Origin: an uncultured Faecalibacterium sp.
GTDB lineage: Bacteria; Bacillota; Clostridia; Oscillospirales; Ruminococcaceae
DNA: 54,139 nucleotides
Assembly: GCA_900539945.1 (NCBI GenBank)
Contig: UQDV01000015.1
Location: 1 to 54,139 of the forward strand
Direction of reading: 5' to 3'
The notes under the pieces were generated by a model. It was not told the DNA's origin, ran no database searches, and saw only the letters and a list, made by a program, of their open reading frames with translations. Made by a program: the position numbers and the translations under genes. Below are positions 40,552 through 48,997 of this stretch, one piece after another; the first letter of the stretch is position 1, and each line of letters opens with the position of its first letter.

Positions 40552-41493
40552 TTATTCCAACCCCTGGGTCTCCGGCAGGCCCAGCATCAGGTTCATGCAC
40601 TGGACCGCTGCGCCGGAAGAGCCCTTGCCCAGATTGTCGAACAGGGACACCAGCATCATCTGGTCACCTGCGGCGTTCACGGTCAGGTACAGCTCCATGC
40701 GGTCGGTGCCGGCCATGGCGTTGGAGTACAGGCCGTTTTCCGGCAGAGGTTCGTTCAGGGCGTGCACCTTCACGGTGGCGGCATCCTTGTAGTAGTCTGC
40801 CAGACCGGCGGCCACGGCTTCGGCGGTGGTACCGGCCACGGTCAGGTCCAGCGGCACCAGCACCTGCATCCCACTGTAGTAATCGCACACCACCGGCACG
40901 AACATGGGCGTATGAGCCAGCCCGCTGATCTCCTTCATCTCCGGCAGATGCTTGTGGGCAAGGCTCAGGCCGTAGCTCTTGGGTGCATCCAGCTTGCTGT
41001 GGGCCGGGCGGTCGGCGCTCTCATACTCGGCGATCATCTTCTTGCCGCCGCCGGAATAGCCGGAAATGCCGGTGCAGCTGAAGGGATAGTCCTTCGGGGC
41101 CAGCCTCAGCTCCACCAGCGGGCGGGCGATGCTGATAAAGCCGCTGGCATAGCAGCCGGGCACCGCCACACGATCGGAATTCTTGATCTTTTCCTTCTGG
41201 CCCTTCAGCTCCGGGAAGCCGTAGTCCCAGGCGGCATCGGTGCGGAAGGCGGTGGAGGTGTCCAGCACCTTCACGTCCGGGCGCAGCAGGGGCATGACCT
41301 CTCTGGAAGCCGCATCCGGCAGGCAGAGGAAGGCAAGGTCCGCCGAGTTGATGACCTTTGCCCGCTCGTTCACGTCCTTGCGGCCCTCAGCCGAGATGGA
41401 CAGCAGCTCGATCTCCGGGCGTGCAGCCAGCCGGTCGGCGATGCGCAGGCCGGTGGTGCCGGAGGAGCCGTCAATGAATACTTTTACACTCAT
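40552..41493 (-). CDS. argC: N-acetyl-gamma-glutamyl-phosphate reductase, type 2
   Basis: This 313-residue short-form (type 2) reductase makes N-acetylglutamate semialdehyde with NADPH. It has VFIDGSSGTTGLRI (nucleotide site), the catalytic Cys in VAVPGCYASGF and a distal His in LAHKHLPEM. Its ATG overlaps the argH stop (ATGA). The type 2 form is about 30 residues shorter than the common type. Confidence 0.95.
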   Translation of the reverse strand: MSVKVFIDGSSGTTGLRIADRLAARPEIELLSISAEGRKDVNERAKVINSADLAFLCLPDAASREVMPLLRPDVKVLDTSTAFRTDAAWDYGFPELKGQKEKIKNSDRVAVPGCYASGFISIARPLVELRLAPKDYPFSCTGISGYSGGGKKMIAEYESADRPAHSKLDAPKSYGLSLAHKHLPEMKEISGLAHTPMFVPVVCDYYSGMQVLVPLDLTVAGTTAEAVAAGLADYYKDAATVKVHALNEPLPENGLYSNAMAGTDRMELYLTVNAAGDQMMLVSLFDNLGKGSSGAAVQCMNLMLGLPETQGLE

Positions 41494-42890
41494 GCGTTCT
41501 TTTCCTCCCAGGCGGTCAGCTGTGCAGCCGCCAGTGCGATCTGGTTCTTCACGCTGGCTTCGCTGGGGCCGCCGTAGCTGGTGCGGCCCTCGCAGCACTT
41601 GACCAGATCAATGGCTTCGTAAATATCGCCCTCGAACAGGCCGCTGTAGCCCTTGAACTCGTCCAGGGTCAGTTCCTCCAGCGTCTTGTCCTTGGCAATG
41701 CAGTCCGACACCATGCAGCCGGTGAGCTTGTAGGCATCCCGGAAGGGCATGCCCTTCTTGGTGAGGTAGTCGGCGCAGTCGGTGGCGTTGATGAAGCCCT
41801 TGGCAGCGGCGCGGCGCATGTTGGCCGGGATGGTTTTCATGGTGTCCAGCATGGGGGTCACCGTTTTCAGGCACAGTTCCAGCGTGTCCACGGCGTCAAA
41901 GATGGCTTCCTTGTCTTCCTGCATGTCCTTGTTGTAAGCCAGCGGGATGCCCTTCATCATGACCAGCAGGGTGTTCAGGTCGCCGTAGACGCGGCCGGTC
42001 TTGCCGCGGATGAGCTCGGTAACGTCGGGGTTCTTCTTCTGGGGCATGATGGACGAACCGGTGGTGAACGCGTCGTCCAGCTCGATGAACTTGAACTCCC
42101 AGCTGCACCACAGGATAATTTCCTCAGAAAGGCGGGACAGGTGCATCATGCAGATGGAGATGGCGTTGGCCAGCTCGATGCAGAAATCACGGTCGGACAC
42201 ACCGTCCAGACTGTTGGCGCAGGGGGCTGCAAAACCCAGCTTCTCGGCGGTAAACTGGCGGTCCAGCGGGTAGGTAGTGCCGGCCAGGGCGCCGGAGCCC
42301 AGCGGGCACTGGGCGTCCATGCGGGCGGTGGCATCCTCAAAACGCTGCAGGTCCCGCAGCAGCATGGAGGCGTAGGCCATGAGCGCATGGCCGAAGGTGA
42401 TGGGCTGGGCGCGCTGCAGGTGGGTATAGCCGGGCATGACGGCGGTGGTGTTCTCGCTGGCCTTCCTGCAGATGACCTTGATGAGCTCCACGATGTAGGC
42501 CTGCAGGGTGTGGCTGTAGTCCCGCAGGGTCAGGCGGATGTCCAGGGCCACCTGATCGTTGCGGCTGCGGCCGGTGTGCAGGCGCTTGCCGGCATCGCCG
42601 ATGCGGGCGGTGAGGGTCTGCTCCACAAAGGTGTGCACATCCTCGGCATTGGGGTCGATCTCCAGTTTGCCGGAGGCCAGGTCATCCGCGATGGAGGCCA
42701 GACCGTTGAGGATATCCTCACAGTCCTTTTCCGAGATGATGCCCTGCTTGGCCAGCATGGTGGCGTGCACGCCGCTGCCGCGCATATCCTGCGCGATCAT
42801 GCGCTGGTCGAACCGGATGGAGGAATTGAAGTCGTTCACGCGGGAGTCCACCGCCTTGGAAAAGCGGCCCTTCCAGAGTTGTTCTGCCAT
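41490..42890 (-). CDS. argH: Argininosuccinate lyase
   Basis: This 466-residue fumarase-superfamily enzyme splits argininosuccinate into arginine and fumarate. The signature GSSIMPQKKNPD with the catalytic Ser is clear, as are HTGRSRNDQVALD and GYTHLQRAQPI. The start at 42890 has AAGGAG 9 bp upstream. It overlaps argC by 4 bp and follows argG after a 145-bp gap with a stem-loop. Confidence 0.97.
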   Translation of the reverse strand: MAEQLWKGRFSKAVDSRVNDFNSSIRFDQRMIAQDMRGSGVHATMLAKQGIISEKDCEDILNGLASIADDLASGKLEIDPNAEDVHTFVEQTLTARIGDAGKRLHTGRSRNDQVALDIRLTLRDYSHTLQAYIVELIKVICRKASENTTAVMPGYTHLQRAQPITFGHALMAYASMLLRDLQRFEDATARMDAQCPLGSGALAGTTYPLDRQFTAEKLGFAAPCANSLDGVSDRDFCIELANAISICMMHLSRLSEEIILWCSWEFKFIELDDAFTTGSSIMPQKKNPDVTELIRGKTGRVYGDLNTLLVMMKGIPLAYNKDMQEDKEAIFDAVDTLELCLKTVTPMLDTMKTIPANMRRAAAKGFINATDCADYLTKKGMPFRDAYKLTGCMVSDCIAKDKTLEELTLDEFKGYSGLFEGDIYEAIDLVKCCEGRTSYGGPSEASVKNQIALAAAQLTAWEEKNA

Positions 42891-42920
42891 AAAAATAAAC
42901 TCCTTATAAAAACGGCAAAG

Positions 42921-42950
42921 CCGCCGCAGGGGAAAACGCTCCTGCGGCGG
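42921..42950 (-). other. Intercistronic stem-loop between argG and argH
   Basis: A 10-bp perfect stem CCGCCGCAGG / CCTGCGGCGG with a 10-nt loop lies just upstream of the argH ribosome site. No T-run follows immediately. It may stabilise the argG message or act as a weak attenuator. Confidence 0.6.
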
Positions 42951-43035
42951 TGCCGCCGGCAACGATGCCGGTTGGATGAAACTTCTGCGTGAAAGTGTGA
43001 AAACACGCAGAAGGGAAGATGTTATTGCCGAATGT

Positions 43036-44268
43036 TTACTTGATCTCGGGCCAGTTCTTGCTCAGCTTTGCGCGCTCCTTGATGGACAGGCCGAACAGGT
43101 TGATGAAGCCGGCGGAATCTGCCTGGTTGTAATCATCATCCTCGCCGAAGGAAGCGGTCTGCTCGTCGTACAGGGTGTACGGAGAGGTGACGCCGGCGTT
43201 GATCATGTTGCCCTTGTACAGCTTCAGCTTCACGTCGCCGGTCACGGTCTTTTCCAGGCTGTCGGCGAAAGCGTCCAGAGCCTCACGCAGCGGGGTGAAC
43301 CACTGGCCGTTGTAGACGATGTCGGCGTACTTCTGGGCCAGCTGTGCCTTGAAGTGAGAGCTCTCCTTGTCCAGGGTGATGGTCTCCAGCACGTTGATGG
43401 CCTTGTACAGGATGGCACCGCCGGGAGTCTCGTACACGCCGCGGCTCTTCATGCCGACCAGACGGTTCTCAACGATGTCCAGCAGGCCGATGCCGTTGGC
43501 GCCGCCCAGCTGGTTCAGGTACTCCACCAGCTCCACAGCGCCCATTTCCTTGCCGTCCACGGCGGTGGGGATGCCCTTTTCAAAGTGGATGGTCACATAA
43601 GTCGGGGTGTCGGGAGCCTGCTCCGGGCTGACACCCAGCTCCAGGAAGCCGGGCTTGTTGTACTGGGGCTCGTTGGCGGGGCACTCCAGGTCCAGGCCCT
43701 CGTGGCTCAGGTGCCACAGGTTCTTGTCCTTGGAGTAGTTGGTCTCACGGTTGATCTTCAGGGGGATGTGGTGAGCCTCAGCGTAGTCGATCTCTTCGTC
43801 ACGGCTCTTGATGTCCCACTCACGCCACGGAGCAATGATGGCCATATCCGGGCACAGGGCCTTCAGGGTCAGCTCAAAACGCACCTGGTCGTTGCCCTTG
43901 CCGGTGCAGCCGTGGCAGATGGCGTCCGCGCCTTCCTTGATGGCGATGTCGGCCAGAGCCTTGGCGATGCAGGGACGTGCAAAGCTGGTGCCCAGCAGGT
44001 AGTCCTCGTACTTGGCGCCGAACTTCAGGGTGGGGAAGATGTAGTTCTCCACAAAGTCCTTCTTCAGGTCCAGCACATACAGCTTGGAAGCGCCGGTCGC
44101 CTTGGCCTTCTCTTCCAGACCGTCCAGCTCGGTGCCCTGGCCCACATCACCGGAAACGGCGATGACCTCGCAGTTGTTGTAGTTTTCCTTCAGCCAGGGA
44201 ATGATGATGGAGGTGTCCAGACCGCCGGAGTATGCCAGAACAACTTTTTTGATATCCTGCTTTTTCAT
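43036..44268 (-). CDS. argG: Argininosuccinate synthase
   Basis: This 410-residue ATP-dependent ligase joins citrulline and aspartate. The N-terminal PP-loop [18 protein letters not shown] is diagnostic. [15 protein letters not shown] and [13 protein letters not shown] follow. It is the first gene of argGHCJBDF, with AAGGAG upstream, a strong promoter at 44.36 kb and a possible ARG box further upstream. Confidence 0.97.
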   Translation of the reverse strand: MKKQDIKKVVLAYSGGLDTSIIIPWLKENYNNCEVIAVSGDVGQGTELDGLEEKAKATGASKLYVLDLKKDFVENYIFPTLKFGAKYEDYLLGTSFARPCIAKALADIAIKEGADAICHGCTGKGNDQVRFELTLKALCPDMAIIAPWREWDIKSRDEEIDYAEAHHIPLKINRETNYSKDKNLWHLSHEGLDLECPANEPQYNKPGFLELGVSPEQAPDTPTYVTIHFEKGIPTAVDGKEMGAVELVEYLNQLGGANGIGLLDIVENRLVGMKSRGVYETPGGAILYKAINVLETITLDKESSHFKAQLAQKYADIVYNGQWFTPLREALDAFADSLEKTVTGDVKLKLYKGNMINAGVTSPYTLYDEQTASFGEDDDYNQADSAGFINLFGLSIKERAKLSKNWPEIK

Positions 44269-44359
44269 AATGAACGCTCCTTTATAAAAATACACTTTTG
44301 TTCCCTGATGCAAGCATCCCTCTTGCACCCTCTATCTGCGGTTCGCTTTGGATGGTTTT

Positions 44360-44387
44360 ATTATACACCATGCGGCTTTTTCGTCAA
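44360..44387 (-). promoter_or_regulatory. Promoter of the arginine operon
   Basis: Minus strand TTGACG, 16-bp spacer, TATAAT, about 90 bp before the argG start. Confidence 0.85.
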
Positions 44388-44437
44388 TGACAAAAACCGC
44401 CAAACCTTGGGCGGCTTTGCACGGCGTTTTGGTTCAA

Positions 44438-44455
44438 TTTGCATCTTTATGCAAT
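44438..44455 (-). promoter_or_regulatory. Candidate ARG box (ArgR/AhrC operator)
   Basis: The dyad ATTGCATAAAGATGCAAA (minus strand) matches most positions of the consensus WNTGAATWWWWATTCANW. It lies about 50 bp upstream of the -35. The neighbouring AT-rich stretch to 44.51 kb has further TGCAT/ATGCA words, so a second half-site is possible. No argR gene is in the window. Confidence 0.5.
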
Positions 44456-44712
44456 TTTAAGATAATATATTCGCATATTATGCAATGCAGGTGTATATTC
44501 TCATGCAGTCTGCCGGGGTCCCTGCCGGGCCTTTTGGGCAGGCCGCCCAAAACGCAGACGAGCGCCGCCGGGCAGTGTGCCGGGCGGCGCTCAGGGTCAG
44601 TTCCGTTTCAGGGGTCGGTGCCGCCGTCGGCGTGACGGAGAGGGCAAGGCTCCCTCATTGAGGGAGCTGGCAAAGCCGTCAGGCTTTGACGGAAGGAGTT
44701 TCTTCCGCACAC
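44456..44712. repeat. Hairpin-rich gap with a partial repeat-family element
   Basis: There is a stem GAGCGCCGCC/GGCGGCGCTC at 44560-44592 and a diverged repeat (GGCTCCCTCatTGAGGGAGC, then GCCGTCAGGCTTTGACGG) at about 44633-44698. I see no gene here. Confidence 0.65.
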
Positions 44713-44748
44713 AAAAAGGGAGCGGCTCCCGTTTTTGGGAGCCGCTCC
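44713..44748 (-). terminator. Intrinsic terminator of the 930-residue secreted protein gene
   Basis: On the minus strand GGAGCGGCTCCC pairs with GGGAGCCGCTCC, followed by CTTTTTGTG. Confidence 0.88.
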
Positions 44749-44784
44749 TTGCGGTCATATCAGGGGTATTTGTTGCACAGGGCC

Positions 44785-47577
44785 TTAGTACAGGGGCTTC
44801 CAGGCCAGAGCCACGATGGACTGGCTGTAAGCGGTGAACTTCAGGCCGTTCTTATCGTAGGTATCCATCCGCACCGGGGTGACGATGATGTCACCAGCCT
44901 TGCGGAACCGGCCATCGGCAGTGCACATCTGCACCAGGTAGTACTCCTGTGCCATCTGGCCCTTGGTGGCCTGGGGCAGGGTGAGCTTGCAGGTAACGCC
45001 ATCCTCCGGGTAGCGGTCGTTGGGCAGCACGCCGATGCTGCTGTTGACCTGCACCGTAAAGTGCTCGGCCTGGATGGGGCTGAAGCCAGCCTTTACCAGG
45101 GCGGCGTCCAGGGCGGCATTGGCAGCGTCCACGCTGTCGTAACCGGCAGCCTTGGCGTCGGCCTCGGTGGTGGCGGCACGGCTGAACCAGGGATCAATGG
45201 TGGGGTCCAGCATGGGGATGACTTCCTGCGCCTGGAGCACGACACCGCAGACGCCGCAGTGGCTGCCCTCGGTCAGGCCGTCGCTGGTCTCGGTGGGAGC
45301 CACAGCGGGGTCGGTCACCGGAGCATGGCCGGTTTCGGGGATGTCCGCCTTTTCGGTGATCTTACCGCACTTCTTGCAGATCTTGCCCTTCTGGCCCTTC
45401 TCGGTGCAGGTGGGGTTCTTCAGGATCTCGAAATCACCATACTCGTGCTTACCGCAGGTGAGCTGCTTGATCGTGCTGCTGATCAGGTCGGTGACCTGCT
45501 TATTCAGGTCATCCACCTTGCCCGTCACGGCATCGTTGACCTTACCGCCGATCTTATCACTGACCCAGTCGCCCAGCTTGCCGGGCAGGAACTTGTGCAC
45601 GGTATCGGACACCTTGTTGTCCGCGATATCGCCGGCGCTTGCACCCAGCTTGCTGACCTGATTCGAGACCAGATCGGTCACGCCGGGCAGCAGGTCTTTC
45701 TGCAGGCCGTCCATGATCTTCTCGGTCGGCCAGCCGCCGTTCACGCGCTTCTGTGCATTGGAGGCTGCATTTTCCGCAATCTTGCGCACCTGGTTCATGA
45801 AGGTCGGGTCATTCACCAGCTGGTTCCTGACCTCCGCACGGACTTCCTCCATCGTGGCGGCACCCAGTTTGGTCTTGAGGAGCTTTGCGTAGGTCTCATC
45901 CTTCATGAGCTCATCCACGGCCAAGTTCATGGCGTCATTCACCAGAGAACCGGTCAGGGCATTCCATTTTTTATCATTATCTTCATACCCTTCACCCGTC
46001 TTACTGGTATCTACAACGTCCTTTACCAGCTGCAGCACCATATCACTGATGACCTGCGTATTGTCCGTTGTCTTTTTCTTGTCATCCGACACACCGATGT
46101 TATAGATTGCATCGTACACGGTGTTGTGCAGGATCTGCTTGATGCCCGCCTGCGGGGCCTTGCTGCCCTGTACGTCGCCTGCCAGCTTGTCCACCACATT
46201 GGTGATGGTGTCCTGCGACAGGAAGCTGTCGTTCAGGCTGCTCTTCAGGTCGGCCACGGTATCGTCCAGCGGCTTCAGGGCCTCGTTCAGATCCTTCTCG
46301 CTGATGGTCACATCGGTACTAAGATTGCCCACACTGATCTTGATACCCGACAGCTCCGACTTCACGGTGCTGGAGATCTGATCCAGCGCATCAAGGGCTT
46401 CTTCCTTGGTCTTGGCATTCTTGACGGCTTCCTGTGCATTTGCCAGAGCCTTGTTGATGACTGCATCAACATACTCATCTGCCGTCTTGCCGTCCAGCTT
46501 GACGTTGTTCAGGGCCGTCTTGGTTTCCGTATCAACACGCGCATCCTTGTCGGCCACTGTAAACTCTTTGCGTGCGCCATGGCAGTAATCACAGTAGCTC
46601 TCGTAGGTAAGGGGCACACCAAAAGCTTCTGCCGTTACCGTGTAGTTTGTATACTTATGCGGCAGGGGGTTGCCGTCGGCACCAAAGTTCGGCAGATTCT
46701 CCGTATCGGTCGCCGTACAGCCCTCACGGGTGCAGTGTGCCGTCTTGGTCTGCTGCTGACAGGCGGGCTGGTTGTCGTTCACATACTTGCCCCAGACATG
46801 GTTCAAAGCCGGGGGCTCTTCCGCATAGGTCACGTCAATGTTCTTCTGGTTGCAGCCATCCCGCTTGCACACCTGATACCGCTGGCCGGGGGTGGTGCAG
46901 GTGGGAGCTTCAATGACCCACTCTGCGCCCTCAAAATCGTGGTCCAGGGCAGGGTGGGCTTCTGCATAGCCTTCCTCTACCACCTTGTAGGTGCAGCCGC
47001 TGCGCTGGCAGGCCTTGTACTTTTCTCCGGCAGTGGTACAGGTAGCCTTCACCACGATCCAGTCGCTCATATTGTGGTCCAGGGCAGGTTTGAAATCATC
47101 TTTTTTTGTTGCCGTGCAGCCGTACCCGAAGATGTTATACTCACACTTGTAAACGGTATATCCCTGCTCCGTGCAAGTAGGGGCAACTGTTTTTTCTTTC
47201 TTCCATTTATGCTTATGTTCCTTTAACAAGGCAGCCTCGTCTACAGCCCAATCCTCGTCCAGTTCCGGCAGAGCAGCGGCCTCGTCCTCCTCTGCCACCT
47301 CCCGGTCCTCAGACAGCTCCGGCAGGGCAACGGCCTCGTCCTCCTCTGCTACTTCCCGGTCCTCAGACAGTTCCGGCAGTGCAGCAGCTTCGTCAGCCTC
47401 GGTATCGACGTCGGCCTCGTCAGCCTCCGTGTCGGTTTCCTGCTGCTGGGTCTGGGCTGCAGGGGTCTGCACCTCGTCGGCGTCCGCCGCCAGTACGGGA
47501 GCCGCCGTAGACAGGGTAAGACCAACGGCCAGCACCAGAGCGGCCGCACGTCTGCCCAGTTTGTTGATTTTTCTCAC
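44785..47577 (-). CDS. Large secreted protein with acidic repeats, Cys-pair repeats and coiled-coil region
   Basis: This 930-residue protein has a clear signal peptide (RRAAALVLAVGLTLSTAAPVLA). Residues about 60-115 hold an 18-residue acidic repeat (ALPELSEDREVAEEDEA type). Then come four Cys-pair modules of the form H..W....ATCTTAGEKYKAC...C (residues about 120-340), a helical domain of about 350 residues with Ala/Lys/Asp-rich heptads, a fifth Cys module (PTCTEKGQKGKICKKCG) and a C-terminal domain ending WKPLY. There is no LPXTG motif or membrane tail, so it is probably released or held by other contacts. The start is a GTG with AGGAGG 7 bp upstream. Function unknown; an adhesin or matrix protein is a guess. 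Confidence 0.82.
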   Translation of the reverse strand: MRKINKLGRRAAALVLAVGLTLSTAAPVLAADADEVQTPAAQTQQQETDTEADEADVDTEADEAAALPELSEDREVAEEDEAVALPELSEDREVAEEDEAAALPELDEDWAVDEAALLKEHKHKWKKEKTVAPTCTEQGYTVYKCEYNIFGYGCTATKKDDFKPALDHNMSDWIVVKATCTTAGEKYKACQRSGCTYKVVEEGYAEAHPALDHDFEGAEWVIEAPTCTTPGQRYQVCKRDGCNQKNIDVTYAEEPPALNHVWGKYVNDNQPACQQQTKTAHCTREGCTATDTENLPNFGADGNPLPHKYTNYTVTAEAFGVPLTYESYCDYCHGARKEFTVADKDARVDTETKTALNNVKLDGKTADEYVDAVINKALANAQEAVKNAKTKEEALDALDQISSTVKSELSGIKISVGNLSTDVTISEKDLNEALKPLDDTVADLKSSLNDSFLSQDTITNVVDKLAGDVQGSKAPQAGIKQILHNTVYDAIYNIGVSDDKKKTTDNTQVISDMVLQLVKDVVDTSKTGEGYEDNDKKWNALTGSLVNDAMNLAVDELMKDETYAKLLKTKLGAATMEEVRAEVRNQLVNDPTFMNQVRKIAENAASNAQKRVNGGWPTEKIMDGLQKDLLPGVTDLVSNQVSKLGASAGDIADNKVSDTVHKFLPGKLGDWVSDKIGGKVNDAVTGKVDDLNKQVTDLISSTIKQLTCGKHEYGDFEILKNPTCTEKGQKGKICKKCGKITEKADIPETGHAPVTDPAVAPTETSDGLTEGSHCGVCGVVLQAQEVIPMLDPTIDPWFSRAATTEADAKAAGYDSVDAANAALDAALVKAGFSPIQAEHFTVQVNSSIGVLPNDRYPEDGVTCKLTLPQATKGQMAQEYYLVQMCTADGRFRKAGDIIVTPVRMDTYDKNGLKFTAYSQSIVALAWKPLY

Positions 47578-47738
47578 GTTCCATCCTCCTTTAATTGTTG
47601 CAGGGTGTCAGGCTTTGCCTGCCGCCCCTGAAAACAGACACGTTCACACTTTATGTCTATCACAATTCTAACAAAATTGCAACACAAATCAAGCCAAAAG
47701 GCAATATTGCGTCCAGAATTTACAATTTTGGACGGGAT

Positions 47739-48062
47739 TTAACCGGCACTGCCCGCGCCGTGCTCCGCAAAGGGGCGTCCGGCGGCCTGCCACGCCGTGC
47801 ACAAAAGCTCCTTTTGCGCCTTGGGCAGCTTTTTGAGGGCGGCTTCCCGGCGCAGGGCGGCACAGCGGTCGGCGCAACGCTCCAGATAGGCAAAGCCCTC
47901 GGCCCCGTGGGCGCGGGTGTAGCGGGCCCCTTTGCCGCTGCGGTGGGCCCGCAGGCGGGCGGCGGGGTCGTTGGTCCAACCGGTGTACAGCTGGCCGCCG
48001 GTGCAGCGCACCATATACACAAAAGCGGCCTTGGGCCGCGCTGTGCGGTCAGATGCGGCCAT
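47739..48062 (-). CDS. GIY-YIG nuclease-family protein
   Basis: This 107-residue single-domain GIY-YIG protein of the YhbQ/UPF0213 type has FVYMVRCTGGQLYTGWTNDPAARLRAHRSGKGARYTR, which contains the GIY-like and YTG motifs and the conserved Arg. A Glu that closes the active site is expected further on. Its start lies inside the end of the MYG1-family gene (14-bp overlap), so the two are coupled. Such proteins are thought to act on DNA, but the role is not settled. Confidence 0.85.
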   Translation of the reverse strand: MAASDRTARPKAAFVYMVRCTGGQLYTGWTNDPAARLRAHRSGKGARYTRAHGAEGFAYLERCADRCAALRREAALKKLPKAQKELLCTAWQAAGRPFAEHGAGSAG

Positions 48063-48876
48063 TGTTGCGCAGCACCTGACGGCAGGCGGCAATGGCGGTA
48101 TCCTTGTCCTTGGCCGTGATGAGGAAGCGGCTTGCGTGGCAGAAGCTGATGCCGGGGATGCCGCTCTTCTGCTCGATGACTTCCTGCGGCTGGCCGGCCC
48201 AGCTCTGGGGGAAGGGCAGCTTGGAGCGCTTGGTCTTGTGGTCGGTCACGCACTGGGCGCTCCACCCGCCGCGCTGGCTGGGGTACACCACAAACAGGGC
48301 GTCGGTCTTGTACAGGCCGTTTTTCCACGGCAGATAGCAGGGCAGCACCACGATGCCGTCGCGGGAGTTCCGGTAGGCCTGCTGCACCTTTTCGTCGGCA
48401 CGGTTCACGGCGTTGGCGGCGTCGATCTGGTGTTCCAGGATCTGCTTTGCCACCGCCACAGCCTGGAAAAAGCAGGCGTCCTGATCCTCCTTGGAGTCCC
48501 ACACGGGGTTGAAGAAGCCGATGGCGTCACACAGGCTGTTCTGCTCGCCGGTGTTGTCGTTCAGGTCCAGCGGCTGGATGAAGTTCTCGTCGATGAGCCG
48601 GGCCTGCCGCTCACCCACTAGGCCGGGGCCCAGCACCCGCCACAGCAGGCCGAAGGCCGCATAGGGCACGCCGTTGGCGCGGTACTCCCGCGGCTCCTGA
48701 TGGTGGTCGAACATGCCAAAGCCGATGTCGTACACGATGCCGTCAAAGTCATCGGGCACGGTAAAGCCGCGGGTGATCTTGATGTCCGGCCGCAGGATCT
48801 GCAGCAGGGCCGTGGCAAACACATCGTCGGCGTGGAACTTGCCGGCATGGGTAAAGCCGTTTGCAGGAATTTTCAT
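48049..48876 (-). CDS. MYG1/UPF0160 family protein (DHH-like)
   Basis: This 275-residue protein of the MYG1 family is related to DHH phosphoesterases and exonucleases. The N-terminus FTHAGKFHADDVFATALL carries the metal-binding His/Asp, and DIGFGMFDHHQE is the DHH-like motif. In eukaryotes MYG1 is an RNA exonuclease; bacterial versions are little studied. The start at 48876 follows GAGGTATC. It has its own promoter and overlaps the GIY-YIG gene, so an RNA/DNA-processing pair is possible. Confidence 0.9.
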   Translation of the reverse strand: MKIPANGFTHAGKFHADDVFATALLQILRPDIKITRGFTVPDDFDGIVYDIGFGMFDHHQEPREYRANGVPYAAFGLLWRVLGPGLVGERQARLIDENFIQPLDLNDNTGEQNSLCDAIGFFNPVWDSKEDQDACFFQAVAVAKQILEHQIDAANAVNRADEKVQQAYRNSRDGIVVLPCYLPWKNGLYKTDALFVVYPSQRGGWSAQCVTDHKTKRSKLPFPQSWAGQPQEVIEQKSGIPGISFCHASRFLITAKDKDTAIAACRQVLRNNGRI

Positions 48877-48909
48877 AGATGATACCTCATTTTTTATTTT
48901 TTCCGGTCC

Positions 48910-48938
48910 AGTATACCACACTTTGGCGCAGGGGACAA
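48910..48938 (-). promoter_or_regulatory. Promoter of the MYG1 / GIY-YIG pair
   Basis: Minus strand TTGTCC, 17-bp spacer, TATACT with extended TGG. Confidence 0.72.
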
Positions 48939-48941
48939 CAA

Positions 48942-48981
48942 AGCCCGCCGCCGGAGTTTCCCCGGAGGCGGGCTGCTTTTT
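48942..48981. terminator. Terminator hairpin after the ATP-grasp gene
   Basis: AGCCCGCC with CCGG pairs with CCGG and GGCGGGCT. The T-run is better on the plus side (GCTTTTTG) than on the minus side (TTTGTTG), so termination of the minus-strand operon may be incomplete. Confidence 0.6.
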
Positions 48982-48997
48982 GTCGTTTATGCGGGAA

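Noticed and set aside
44686..47226. Long plus-strand open frame opposite the 930-residue secreted protein
   Set aside because: The minus-strand frame has a signal peptide, ribosome site, repeats and a matching terminator; the plus-strand frame has none of these.
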